The position numbers were made by a program, and so were the translations under genes. This document shows positions 46,544-58,794 of a stretch of DNA of 64,000 bases, piece after piece (the stretch's first letter is position 1; every line of letters begins with the position of its first letter). Below the pieces are notes generated by a model. That model searched no databases and had not been told where the DNA came from. It saw nothing but the letters and a program-made list of their open reading frames with translations. Source of the DNA: Desmodus rotundus (lineage: Eukaryota > Chordata > Mammalia > Chiroptera > Phyllostomidae); the NCBI RefSeq assembly GCF_022682495.2, contig NC_071389.1, forward strand, positions 58,612,239 through 58,676,238, read 5' to 3'.

Positions 46544-46567
46544 TTTTTTTTTTTTTTTTTTTTTTTT
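46544..46567. repeat. 24-base poly(T) run
   Basis: An uninterrupted T run that follows 'aggtc' directly. It could be the tail of a minus-strand retrocopy, but no retrocopy body is recognised to the right. Confidence 0.9.
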
Positions 46568-46569
46568 GG

Positions 46570-48550
46570 CCATGCTGCTGAAATATTAGGTAGAGGTAAC
46601 TATGCAACTTTTGTCTAAACTTGGATATCTTTGAGAGTAAAAGGCATGCTATTAATAATTGTGCCAGAGCGAGAGACATGAATTGGTATTGTCTCGGACA
46701 ATCAGGGATAAATGGTTTACTCATTCTTGGGTAAAGCTAAGGGCTCTGTAGTATCAAACTTCTTAAAAATAAATGCATTTTAATATTTCTTTGTTTTAAA
46801 ATATTTACTAATAATTTTACCTTCAACAAATTTTTGTAATTTAGAGGGGAGAATATCCTTGTCTGTTTGATCTCTGAGAAATAATTTTTACCTAGCAATT
46901 AAAAAAAATCACAGTAGAGTAAAAATATGCACCATTTCTGCTACATTTTTATAAAACACAATTAAACAAAAGTCAGGCATAAACTCTAAAGGAGATAAAG
47001 AATATCTGGAACACTCTAACTAGTATTAGAAGTTAGTGAATGTGGCACTTGCTGTGTTCTGAAATGTTATTACTTACTGATGGAGAAGGAAAATCCTGGG
47101 AAGTATGTTGCATACTTGAGATTCATCCTATTTCAGAAATAATCCTGTAACAATAACTTGAGACAGTTTTATATAATTGTGGCAGGTAGCTACTCTACCT
47201 TGATCCAAGTATAGGTTTGGGCATGTTTTGTTTTTCTTTTATAGTTGCTTCTACTCAGTGTATCATAGGTGTAAGCTTTAGTAATTTCTTTCCAGCAAAA
47301 GAATAGCTTATAATTTTTTTTTGCTTCTTTGTCTTTGATGCAAGAGTTCTCTCCTCCCCGTTTTTAACCTGCTTTGTTCAGTCTTTCTCTGCTCTCATTT
47401 TTTTCCCTCCTCAGTAAATTTACATAAAGTTAAGCGACTTAAGCTGTTAGTAATATTATTTTTGGATTTGACTGCTTCTTTCTTTGGCTCCTCCTGATCA
47501 CATCCAGATTTATTTTCTAGAGGAAGCTAATTTAGTGAAATCTTTTCTTTGGTAAAAGAAGTACTATAAACTTTCAAGCAAGCGGGCCACTCAAAAGTAC
47601 AGATTTGCTCACAAACAGATGGGTTTTCTCTTTTCTTTTTTTAATTCTAAAGGGACAGACATATATTATTGAGTGATACAATATGTACCAGCTTTGAACA
47701 AACATTTTATCCAGACATTAGATCTAAACAAGAAAAAGAGCAACAAGTTGAATATTTTTGCTCTGTGTGTGTATGCTTCTTGTAAATTCTTGTGCTTAAA
47801 GTTGCCTTTCAACCTTTTAAAACCATCCTTGTGAATCTCTTCAGTTGGCTGGATACAAGAAAAGAAGGCTTTTCTCTTGGATGAATATGAGAGGTATTAT
47901 GTTAAGCATTGAGTAAGAGTGGGCTGAGCATTTAATGCAACCTGAATGCTTGGTGCTCCTCACAAGCTTGCCTTCCAAAGGAGGAGACAGAGACCAATGT
48001 CGATGTGCGCACAAGTCAAACTGCCAAGCGCTGGGGAAAATGTCTCTTATTCCCCTGCTTTTTCTTTCATTGTCTCTTCATGAGGCCAACAGCACAGAAC
48101 ACAGTGAGGAACAGAAGTCAAAAGAAGCAGAGTTTTTAGATCCACTGTCCACATTAGCAACACCAGGTATCACCGTTAAGAGCTGAGGTCTTGAAGCCAA
48201 ACAGATCAAGGACGCAGGGCATCCTGTTCCCACAGGCACCTGCAAGTGTGGCAATGCTCAAGTTAGGGAAGTATTGTTTCTTCTTTCACTTACGGCAACC
48301 ACTGCCAGGACATCCAAAGCCCCACAGCATCAGAATTGCTCAAGGTATTGATATGTATAATACCATTCAAAATGAAAATGGGACATGCATGAGGAGACAG
48401 AAGAAAAATGCAAGTGATAAGAAATAAAGACATGTATGCTACTGTGTCTAATGCTGATAGCCTTCACACTTCATCTCTAACAGTTAGTCAGATGTTAAAA
48501 GGTTATTTCTAGCCTTAAAGAAAGTAGCTTAAAACAGTCCACATCCTGGG
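46570..48550. other. Unassigned sequence
   Basis: AT-rich to about 47900. At 48040-48186 a plus frame begins MSLIPLLFLSLSLHEANS, which looks like a signal peptide; see findings. No other support for a gene. Confidence 0.35.
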
Positions 48551-48554
48551 TATG

Positions 48555-48800
48555 GCAGGCAGTGTGGTGAAGGAAAGAGCAGAGTCCCTAGAAGCAGAAA
48601 GATCTGTATTGGATCAGTTCTGCTATAAAGTTTGCATAACCTCAAGCAAGTTTCTTAGGTTATTGGAGCTCCATTTCCGTATTTATTAGATGGTTACAAT
48701 ACTCCTTACTCCACGGTGCTGTGAGTGCTGAATGAGTTCCTATTCCCAAAGCACCTGGCACAGGGCCTGGCATGAGTGGGTGCTCATTCATTGGCTATTA
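48555..48800 (+). mobile_element. MIR SINE, long copy
   Basis: Collinear with MIR from head to tail: gtgaaggaaagagcagagtccctagaagcagaaagatctg, then cataacctcaagcaagtttcttagg, then tggagctccatttccgtatttattagatggttacaatac, then cctggcacagggcctggcatgagtgggtgctcattc. Confidence 0.82.
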
Positions 48801-49109
48801 TGGTTGTCATTAAAAAATAATTATATTCCCAGAAACTATATTTTGTTATTGTCAGAATCATATAGGAATCTCTATCTGAGGAATAATAAACTGAGGATCA
48901 ATAAAATGAGGAATCTATCTTTTCTTCCCTGGATGGTTAGCATTTTTGAAGAAAAATCTTTTAGAGGAATATTAAACCAGGATAACCAACTGTGCTTTGT
49001 CTGGGTCATACAAAAAGCTGCATGCTGCCACCAGTAATGACAGAATCAGAACCTTAGACCCAGATTAAACACCATGAAAGCAACATAAAAAGATAAGGCC
49101 ACAAAAATC

Positions 49110-49412
49110 AATGTAGGGGGTGGGAGAAGAGTAGGCAAAATAGGGGAAAGGAGTCAACAGGTACAAACTTCCAGTTATAAAATAGATGTCATGGAGATAC
49201 AATGTATAGCATGGTGACTAGAGTTAATAATGCTGTGTTGAAAGTTGCTAATAGATCTTAAAACTTTTCACTACAAGAATAAAAATTTTACAGCTATGTA
49301 TGGTAACAGACATTAACTGTATTCATTGGGATGATCATTTAACATAATATGCAAATATCAGATCATTATGTTGTATAACTAAAACTAATATATGTGAATT
49401 ATATCAATAAAA
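49110..49412 (+). mobile_element. Old L1 3'-UTR fragment (L1M type)
   Basis: Landmarks are ggtacaaacttccagttataaaatagatgtcatggagatacaatgtatagcatggtgactagagttaataatgctgtg and later cattatgttgtataactaaaactaatat. It is the same 3' UTR type as 5565-5846 but better preserved. An AT-rich tail follows. Confidence 0.85.
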
Positions 49413-49504
49413 ATCAGTATATATGTTATATCAGTTTATATCAATACCCAGAAGATAAATTACTCTTTAGTTGTTGTTGGTGGTGGTTATGACAGGGAAG
49501 ACTG

Positions 49505-49700
49505 AAGATGCTGAATATAGTTTCAAATCCAACTCCGCTACAGAGTGTTTGGTCTTCACAAAAACTGTTTTGACTCTCAGTCTCCTCATCTGTGAAATGG
49601 GGACAATAATAGACCTACTTCATAAGACTGTGTGAAACTTACATAGGATATTGCAAGTAAAGCAATCAATACAAGCCTGAGTAAGTGCTCAATATTATTA
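49505..49700 (+). mobile_element. MIR SINE
   Basis: The text aatatagtttcaaatccaactccgctacagag, then tcagtctcctcatctgtgaaatggggacaataatagacctacttcataagactgtgtgaaac, then gcctgagtaagtgctcaat is a clear MIR copy. Confidence 0.85.
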
Positions 49701-49709
49701 CCAGTACAT

Positions 49710-50865
49710 GGGAGTCTTCTGCCTGTATTTAGCACAGGTTGGTCACATATCTCCATATTTTCCACCTGGTTATTTCTCTAAGTTGTCAGAACTTCCCTAA
49801 ACACAGCCCTAGAGTGCTTGCTTCTAGAACACTTGAGTGCATTCGAGGTCTCCACTAGAATGAAGTATTCTAGAATATCGGTCACGAGCCAGTCAGGTAT
49901 ATGACTCCACACTGCTCCCAAAAGGCCAATGGTGAGTCAAAGGTCATGCATCATGTTTGGCATTTTCCCATCAAAATTCGTCTACCAGCGAGACTAGGTT
50001 CATATGACTAATCTTGTTTGGTTTGGCAATGTAAAGACATGACAGTAGGCTGCCTATGTGGACAGAAATTATTAAATACACCAAAGGGAATATCGCATGT
50101 GTGTTAGTCATCCAGAATAAAAATGAGCACACTTTCCTGAAAAATTAAACCATCTAATGAGATAATGGATCACCAGAATACTTCATATTTGAAATGCATA
50201 CTTTGTTCCCATCCCTTCTCCACTTGGAGAATTTTGTAACTTTTGACAAAGTCTTGGGTTTCCTTTACCTCATGCCTGGATTCTCCACTGACACTCTGAT
50301 GGGAATTCCACCTTCAAGCACAAGAGAGGATATGGAATTAAAATGACCACAGCAGAAAGAAGGTAAGGAGTGCATTTTATACATTGTGCCACAGAATATT
50401 TTTCTTGACTATTTCTGTTATAGTCATTGACTATTTCTAAGAAGGATCCGTTTGGAAATCTAAAAACATATTGTCTCTAGAGGCTAGCCTTTTGAAAATA
50501 CACTTTTACCCATACATGTCATTGTAAATTATAAAAAAGAATAATTGTAGATCAATCTACATAATTGTAATTTTGTGGTTAGTTAATCACAAAAGCATAT
50601 CTCTCTGGCACTACCCTTAGTCTATAAGGTATGTGTGCTTCTTTTTTCAATCTGAAGGAACGGCATTTTGGGGGGTGGGGAGGAAGTCCAGATTTTCTTA
50701 AGGGAATATAATGCAAAATTTGCCACTTACTGAAATTTGAAGTGTGATGAACTCTCCGTAGTTCATGTTCGCACATTAACAATAACCCGTAGAGCGATGA
50801 GCTGGTAGAATGCAGCATTAAAAAGGAAAACTTACGCAAAAGAAGAAATACAAAGCCCATTTTTA
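49710..50865. other. Unassigned sequence
   Basis: No family recognised. The minus frame 50579-50860 has no domain. Confidence 0.35.
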
Positions 50866-50869
50866 TGAG

Positions 50870-51300
50870 TGCCCAAATGTCAAAAATGTATTAAAGGCAT
50901 TTACGGGCTATCCTGTTCATTATTTTGCTGACTTAGAAACCTTGAAGTGTTTTGTATCCATTTCATTATCTGCAAAAGTATGAACTGTAATGGAATTTAC
51001 ATAAAAATCCTGCTAGAGAGTGGGGACTTTACTGCATAGTCAGCTTTGCCTCCTAATCCAATCTTCCCCATTGCACTTGGTATGGCAGTTGCCAAACTCA
51101 AACAGCAGGATCTCTTTTGTAAAGAAAAGTATGAATTTCAGCTATAAAATGAGCACGAGTATTTTTCTATTACTCGGGATGCTTCCTGTTGCTGAGCTTA
51201 CACAAGAAGTCTAGCAGGAGGCATTATTAAATAGCCTCAGACATTAGCCCCAGACAATTATCTTGGTTTAGCTGTGGAAAAAGACACAAGAGGCTTAATG
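50870..51300. promoter_or_regulatory. Weak candidate conserved noncoding element
   Basis: Non-repetitive sequence of balanced composition. It holds homeodomain-like and paired-type words (tcctaatccaatctt, ggcattattaaatagcctcag, gacaattatcttgg). The call rests on motif density and absence of repeat signatures only. Confidence 0.2.
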
Positions 51301-53640
51301 AAAAGAGCATTTACGTTTTTGTGATTGAATATCTGTTGGACACCTCTGCAGTCATTAACCCTTGTAGGCAAGATTTCAGATTTTTAAATTATTTTTAATT
51401 GAATGGTTTGGGGAAAACTGCAGATTAACAACAGTTTTCTCCCCTATGGTAGACAGTCAGAGATCCTAGGGCAAACTGTGGAATAACACAGTTTATTTAC
51501 TCTTTAAACGTTTGTTTCATGGCAAGGAATATGCTCTTGTACAGCAAAATTTGGTTTTCATGTTATAATAGATTTCTAGAAATACTGAGTAGAAAAGCAC
51601 ATCTTCAGTCCAATAGTTTTCAACCTGTTCCTACAATCATCTTGTTCCAACACCCAGGGCTGTCTTCGCATTCAGTATTGAGTTTGCAATGAGTTAAAGC
51701 TTCCTATGGACTCCCGTAAAAGAATATGCCATAAGTTACTATTTTCTTGTTTTCATTTTCTCTTATACATAGCCAGAATTTTGGCTTTCTCAGTTTTGCT
51801 TCTTTTCCTGTGGTCTTTTCCCATTCAAATAATTTCTCTGTCTCTATAATATTGGCTACTTAAAAATATTTGTTGGCTCTTCTCATGTCAAATCTTAAAA
51901 TTTACTTTGCTGGTTGCTTTCATCTTTCCTCCCAAGCCCCATCCTAACCTCACCTTCTTGGTCACTTCATTATTTTTTTTCATCTTGATTCTCTGCAGTC
52001 TTCCACATATTTCTGGAATTGAGTTTATCCAAACCACCGAATGCACTTTTCCAGGGGCATCGTATATCGTTCCCTAGGTCTGGGATGTGATGGTTCCCTG
52101 TACACAGCCCAAGTGCTAGCAGAGCTTGTCTTTTTCCCCGATCGCTGTCAGCAGGCTGACTCAGAGTGCTTTTTGAGCATTTACCGCTGATGATCCCTGA
52201 GGGAGCCTTTCTGAAAACGGGCTCTCTTCCTCTAACCAGGCTAGCTCCTGGCTAGTCTATTTAAGGAATGTGATATAAGAAAAAACATGATTTTGTCAAC
52301 TGTGTTAGAAAAGTGTCCAGTTACCCCACCCCACCCCCTGCCATTTTTAGAAACACATCTATTTTGTTGGCATTTTCATCCATCTTAACCATGTTTTATT
52401 ATGAAAATGCAATGAAAGTGTATGTAAACACATGGATGCTAGGGCTATCAGAGAGAAAGTGGAGAACTCAGTGAAGGCAGATCCCCCTCGCTGTATTACA
52501 GATGTGACATAAAAAAATTTTAAACCTTGAAAAGGCTTGCACTGAAATTTAAGTATTTTTTATTTAATGTCAACATGCTTGGTCTTTATATTTTATTCAT
52601 TCCAGTTCCTTTTAACCAATGTTTTTTACCTACCAAGCAGTTGCCAGTAGCTAGAAAATTGAGAGAAACAAAAGAAATATAAAATTAGCTTTCATATGTC
52701 AAAATTTTAGTAATAAGTTACATAAATTACTTTCTATATCATCATAAGCAGTGCTATTCAATATTAAAGATTATATGATTATGAGTTGGAAGTAGGCGAT
52801 ACCAAAACGAATCACAAACCACTTCAGGCGGTATAAGAAATGACCATATGAAACCTGTGTATTTATAAACCAAATGTGGAGATTGTATGAGCTGATGGGC
52901 ATCGGAAAAACTTCATTGTCCTCCCTAAATTTTATATATTAACATAAACATATATCATATCCATGGATTCTAAGAGTCTGTCAATTATAGCAACACATTT
53001 CTCCTATTTGGTAACAGCTTTTCAGAAAATAAACCACATCAATCTACACACACAATTTATTTTTACTAAATGATAACAGCATACATTTACCTACTACTTA
53101 CATATCACTCTTTTCTTTGAATTACAAAGTTTGACTCAAAATCTTTCTTCATATCCTTGATATGACTTTTGAGTCTTTATGGTGGCATCAAAGAGACAAC
53201 CACACTGCTGTTCAGTTAACTCATCTTTGCTTATGCATCTCAGTCAATATTCCTTAAGTTACACGTCTAAACAGCAGAACAGATCCAAAAATTATTGGCT
53301 TTTGTCATTTAAAAGTCTGCAGCAGTTGTCAGGCACTCTTGACCTCTGGAGTCAAAGCTGTCTCATGATCAGTTTCCCTCCACAGGGCGGCTCTTTCTCT
53401 TCCAGGTGGTCTCCATATACAGCAGGCTGTCCCTCGTAGGAACTGCGGTAGCTCTGGTCTCATAGCCCCTGTCTTATTCCAGTAGAGCCGTGCATGAGAG
53501 CTTCTTCCACCTCAAAACTTACAAAATCCTGCGCCTGGCTCTCACTAAACTGACGGGGTCCTGTGTTCTTCCCTGGACTCCTCACCGTGGCCGGTCACAT
53601 GGGATTTACAAAGTTAACCTAAACCCCACATCACAATTCA
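51301..53640. other. Unassigned sequence, pyrimidine-rich near 51730-52020
   Basis: No repeat family or exon recognised. The plus frame 53179-53439 (86 codons) lacks a domain. Confidence 0.35.
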
Positions 53641-53644
53641 AGAG

Positions 53645-53815
53645 ACCTTCCTGTGATGATGGAAATGTTCTATAAGCCACACTGTCCAGTATGGTAGCCA
53701 CAAATCAAGTGTGTGGCTATTGACCACTTGAGATATGCCTGATGCAACTAAGAAACTAAATTTTAAATTTTAAATTATTTAGGTTTAAATTAAATGGCCA
53801 CTTCTGTGTTGTACA
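53645..53815 (+). mobile_element. Nonautonomous DNA transposon, probably MER3-like
   Basis: The text tgtgatgatggaaatgttctata, then actgtccagtatggtagccacaaatcaagtgtgtggctattgaccacttgagat, then an AT-rich middle and aaatggccacttctgtg follows a familiar old nonautonomous transposon. The left terminal repeat is decayed. The family name is from memory. Confidence 0.6.
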
Positions 53816-53819
53816 AGCA

Positions 53820-54950
53820 AAGCTCCAGACTAGAGTTTGGTGTGTGAGTCAAACCTATTTAGATTACATGGGCCGAGGAATGGTTCTCAAAAAGGAAAAT
53901 ATTTTCTTTTTTTTAGAATAGCAGGACATATTTTACCAGAAATGGGAAATATAGATGCCAAGGGGGTAAAAACAACAGATGTTCACTATACTGTACCCTA
54001 AAACTTGAACTTTTTATTAACACCTTTAGGACTCTTTAGAACACCTTTAAACTGTGAGAGTTTAATTTCACATTGTATGACTGGTATCATATCACCTGCG
54101 GTTTTTCTATTCTCTATTGTTTTATTTTCTTAATTAAAATGCATATGGCAGGACCTTTGGACACAGCTGTTTAGGGTTAACTAGGAATGCATCTCAAGCT
54201 ATTGTTAGGGATCCACTGCTATAAATAGAATTATCTTTTATGTACTCATAAAAGATAATTTTGTCATTTTGTGCTCATTTTGTCAAAGGACATTTTAAAC
54301 AACATACATGGATTAAAATTTAAGTTAAAATTCATGGGAAATTTTTGACACAAATAAATCAACCAAAGTAACAAAAGTATTAATTATTTTCTAGGCATCA
54401 TTAATGCCAAATATACACAATGACAATTGCCCTACAATGTATTCCTTTGCCTGAAGTATGGGTATTTTTTTTTTTTTTTACACTGACACATTCACTGATT
54501 CAACTAAGTTTCCAAGACAGACAGGTTCCTGCCCACACTGAGCTGATAATTCTCAATTTTAAATATGTGAAATGTGAAATATCATGAATCTTATACTTGA
54601 GGAAAAAGATACCAAATTATATAGGTTTATTACAGAAATTTAGAAATATGGAGACATAATAAGAGAAATAATTATCTATTTTCCCATCACAAAATGATAA
54701 CTCCCTTTAATGTTTTAATATATATTTGTTTTGACTTTAAAAAACATGTGTATGTGAGTACTGCATTTTTAATAAGGATGAGAACCTATTGTACTCATTC
54801 ATTTTTAACCTAATTTTTAACCTAACGCATTCTTTAAAAACACTTCTTTCCATTCTTTAACGGCTGCATAGTATTCCACTGTGTGAAAAAGTATACATAC
54901 AATATCTAAAAGGTACAACACTTAGCTTAACAGCATGTGTATGTTTTTAA
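53820..54950. other. Unassigned AT-rich sequence
   Basis: Contains a perfect hairpin (listed separately), a T run near 54466-54479 and a weak antisense L2-like scrap at about 54485-54560 (cactgattcaactaag...gttcctgcccacactgagc). No exon recognised. Confidence 0.35.
54229..54260. repeat. Perfect inverted repeat, 14-bp arms, 4-base loop
   Basis: AATTATCTTTTATG (54229-54242) is followed by TACT and then the exact reverse complement CATAAAAGATAATT (54247-54260). It would fold into a 14-pair stem as RNA or extruded DNA. The stem is AT-rich and only one strand-pair long, so it is much shorter than a microRNA precursor. Confidence 0.95.
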
Positions 54951-54959
54951 GTATTTTGA

Positions 54960-55080
54960 AAAATGTAAGTTCCTGGCAGGCAGATATTTTTGACTGTTTT
55001 GTTCACTGCTAAGTTTCAGCGCTTAGAACAGAATCTGAAATCTAGAATGCACTCAATACATGTTTGTTGAATGAATGAGT
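54960..55080 (+). mobile_element. L2 LINE 3' end
   Basis: L2 terminal text in order: taagttcctggcaggcagatatttttgactgttttgttcactgctaagtttcagcgcttagaacagaatctg, then tgcactcaatacatgtttgttgaatgaatga. The tail repeat is intact. Confidence 0.88.
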
Positions 55081-58000
55081 ACTGGTATATTTCCAATTAT
55101 AAATCAAAGAGCCGAGCATGAGACAGCCCATTTTCCTAACCGTCATCAACTCTGGGATTTTTTTGCTCAGTTTTGTAGACAGAAGATAATATCTCATTCC
55201 AATTTGTTTTAATGCCTTTATTTCTACCAGAAGTACAAATTATGTCAAATCATGCTTGCTTAGGCAACACATTTTATACAGGAAGGAATTTATGGCCTAA
55301 TTTTGGTCAAATGTCTCAAAAATCTTAAACTTTTGACTAAGCAAATTCTAGTGGGAAGATTATGTGTTTGGAAATCACATTCCAGACCACGGAGACACCG
55401 CAGGACTTAAATAAGTTGCTAAGCACACTTTACCTCATTATTACATCTTAACACACATGGAGCTTACAAGTGCAAGTAATGTGTTTTAATAAATCACCAA
55501 AGAGAGAAATCTGAAAGAAGGGATATGTTACTCTCTCCCTAATTTTTGCAGAACTTTATCTTTTCTCTATGTTCTGTATTGAACTCAGCCTAATATTTAA
55601 GCACAATAGTCATTTACTGTAAACATGGAAAACTCACAGACACCAGGGGTGGGAACCCCAATCAACCTCCCATGGAGCCATAACCAGGTTATATATCACA
55701 GAACAAACACATTTCATGGGAGCTGTCTGTCCCTGAGCATCTGCTTTTCTCCTGCTCTCACGTCTTTCTTGCTCTTGCCCCGTATTCATTCAGTCTCTCT
55801 CTCCCCCTATCCCTCTCTCTGTCTCTGTCTCTGTCTCTCCTTCCTCCCTCCCAAGTGACTTTCTCTGCGTCAGCACAAGCACAGGCCCACCCGTGCCCCT
55901 GCACTGGCTGTGCATCCCTTTCCTGCTCCAGCCCTTAATGAACTGTGCTCCAGTTCCAAATATGCTAAACACAGGATCAGATCCACCCATCTTGGGGCAG
56001 ATATTTCTCTTCTATCTGTGTCCAGTTCAATTGGCTATGACAATGGGGAAGGTTCACCCAGTTCAAATACTGGACCTAGTACCCACTATAGATGTGGGGC
56101 TAATTGTCAAAGAAAAAGGTCAGGGCTGGTAAATATCCCAAATAGGCATATGTTGCACTGTGCCTATATTTGTTAGATGCTGGAATACAAATGTGAGCAG
56201 AAAGCAGTTTCTATTATGCAATAATTCACTCATCTAACTTGAGTATACAATTTTTCCAAATCTTCCAATCATCATCATTTTGAAGTCATTTATGGTAATC
56301 AAGGATTTTTTTTAATCTAGTTTTAATTCTATTGTTAAGCTTCTCTATATTTACTTTTCTGCTTCAGTGTTTTGCCATTTATCTTTGTCAGAGATCTTTG
56401 ATTCCACGGAAACAAAAATTTTTAAGTTTATTTTCTATTCTACCAAGTATAGTTTCTATTTGTAGTTATTTTTAACTGGGATGCTGTATCTAGCAATTTT
56501 TGTATTTTCTGCAGTGTTTTTCTCAAAATTATCTGACTGTGCAAAAATTAAATAAAAGAAAAGAACTACCTCTTGCAATGCCACATTTCAACCATTTTTA
56601 GAGATAATCCATTATTAACTGTGTCTCTCTACTAAGCAAAACGATTCATCTGAACTAGTGATATGATGATCTGTGTATTTCTCCCATATTTTCATTTTCT
56701 TTGCATTTCATAATTTTTATATTTTCCCCTTCAATTCTGTCATAATTTAAATCTGTTATGGGATAAATGAAACACTTTTCATTCTCATTTAAGTAATTTC
56801 TGATCGTTCACCTTCCCAGTCCTAACTAGGGTTATTTTGAGGAAAAAGAAAATAAATCACACTTAATTTACACTCATGAACAATAACGTGTTCGGTATTG
56901 ACAGCGAGCTATCTCCCTTGTGAATATCCATCGCTTGGGTCATGTATTCTAGATCTTGTAACATATGACCAATAGCTGAATTTACAGGACTGGCTGTGCG
57001 GCTGTTTCACTCCTGTCCTATCCAGACGTGTCCTCCGCTTGTGGCAGTGCGTGTGCAGTGACAGCTTCCCTTAATGACTGATGGGGAAAGGATTATCAGG
57101 GTTCAGCCACCATGATGAGCATCAATCACAAAGACAGTCAAAGATGTCAAATCTGCTGAGATGCTCTTTAATCTTACGATCTTAGAAAGTCATAACTGTC
57201 AGCACAGATCCAAGCAACTCCTTAGCTCGGTTTTCCCTACCCTTTTTTCTGTGAGAAGAACCATATTATACTGGGAAACACTGTTGAAGAACTCCACTTT
57301 TAGTTTTGTTTGAAAAACCATACAATGGCCCAAGCCAGGCACATTGTAGTAAGCCCCAGGTGAGGTGTTTTGCACGGCCTCAACCAACCCCTTTTCTCTG
57401 AGAACTGATCCTACATCCACAGAGGTGGCACTTTGTGCTAAACTGGAGATCAGAAATATTTGTAAATTAAATTTTGCTTTACTAATTATCATAACACTGA
57501 TTCAAAGAAATGGGTGCCAAACATGCTATTTATTTAGTCAACAGATACTGCTCATTTTGCTTCGAACACAAAGAGAACCACTGATCTAGAAAATGCACTC
57601 TTTATAAAACCCACTCTTACCTTAATGATTCAGGTAATTGAGGGAAAAGTTTTCTTTTGTTGTTGTATTCTTTATTCAACATTATTGATCAACTTCATTC
57701 TCTGCTTCACCACACAGGCAAGCCTGTGATTTTACAGAAAACTTGTCAAAGGTATCACCATCGCCTTCCCATGATTCAGGTAGGGTAAAATTATGAGTGT
57801 GTTTCCCTGGGGTGCAGGAAAATAGTTTATTCATTACTACTTCCTCAACATCTCACTCACAGGTGGTTAGATTTTGAAGGATTATTAACTAGGCTTGTGC
57901 AGGCAAGCACAACAATTTGACTTCAGAAAGTCATTATCTGAACCAGCCTCCCTCCGGCTAGGACCCAAGGATATTATTTACAGAAATGAACCAGTGTATT

Positions 58001-58670
58001 ATGTTTAATACATTCTTTGAACATTCGTACATATGAGTATACTATATCAAGTTTTCCTCTTGAAATATTTCTATATTGCATGAGGTCATTAAAATTTTTC
58101 CCGCAAATTTTGTCCCTTAATTCCATTAGGCTTTTCAAGTTCCTACAGTAGCTTTCTAATCTATTAATTTTTACACCTCTCCTTGCCAAATGGGAACTCT
58201 TAGCTTCTTCAAAATCTGTTTCAAAACTTACTTTCTCCAAGGATTTTTCACAATAAACTCCATTTGGTTTTGCCTTTTCTCTAGAGACTTCCTAAGTAAG
58301 ATTTCAAATGTTCTATCATCTTTTTTTTTTTTTGGTATGGCATATATACCATGTTTATATGTTCCATTTGAACTGCTTTATGCTTTGTTTATATATATGT
58401 ATGGATGTGTGTGTGTGTGTGTATATATAGCAATTGTTGTTATTTCCTTATTGTAAAGATGTGTGTGTTTGTGTGTGTTTGCTTTTCTCGGTGCATCTTG
58501 GTAATTCTTTGTTTGAACCTTGAGGAAACAGGACCTATGTATTTGTTTCTGCTTTTATTTTTCCAGATGAGGTTCAGTACCATTTATCACCCTTGACTAA
58601 GCAGCAAATATATTTTTTCCACTGAAGAGTAATGATATAATTTGCAGTTTTCTCATAGATTAATTTACCC
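55081..58670. other. Unassigned sequence with CT and TG microsatellites
   Basis: A (CT)n/(CTGT)n tract lies at about 55793-55850 and a (TG)n tract at about 58405-58422. The GC-richer part at 55620-56130 has overlapping frames on both strands without domains, and may be an LTR-like repeat I cannot name. The minus frame 57974-58240 (88 codons) has no recognised domain. Confidence 0.3.
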
Positions 58671-58674
58671 ATTA

Positions 58675-58790
58675 AAATTATTTATTGATCACCTCCTGGG
58701 TGCTTCATACTGTGCTGAGCACTTGGGCTACAAGGACAGGCGAGAAAGGCTCAGCCCCTGTGGAGCTTACAACCTAGACCAGGAGAGTCT
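58675..58790 (-). mobile_element. L2 LINE 3'-end fragment, antisense
   Basis: Antisense L2: aattatttattgatcacctcctgggtgcttcatactgtgctgagcacttgggctacaaggacagg, then cagcccctgtggagcttacaacctag. Well preserved. Confidence 0.78.
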
Positions 58791-58794
58791 GTTC

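Noticed and set aside
54229..54260. MicroRNA precursor at the perfect hairpin
   Set aside because: A 14-pair stem with a 4-base loop is far too short for a microRNA precursor, and pairing does not extend outward.
55620..56130. GC-richer block considered as an exon-containing or LTR region
   Set aside because: Frames on both strands overlap without domains and no LTR end or TSD could be identified.
57974..58240. 88-codon minus frame with a helical-looking, charged sequence
   Set aside because: No family recognised, no splice sites at its ends, AT-rich surroundings; probably chance.
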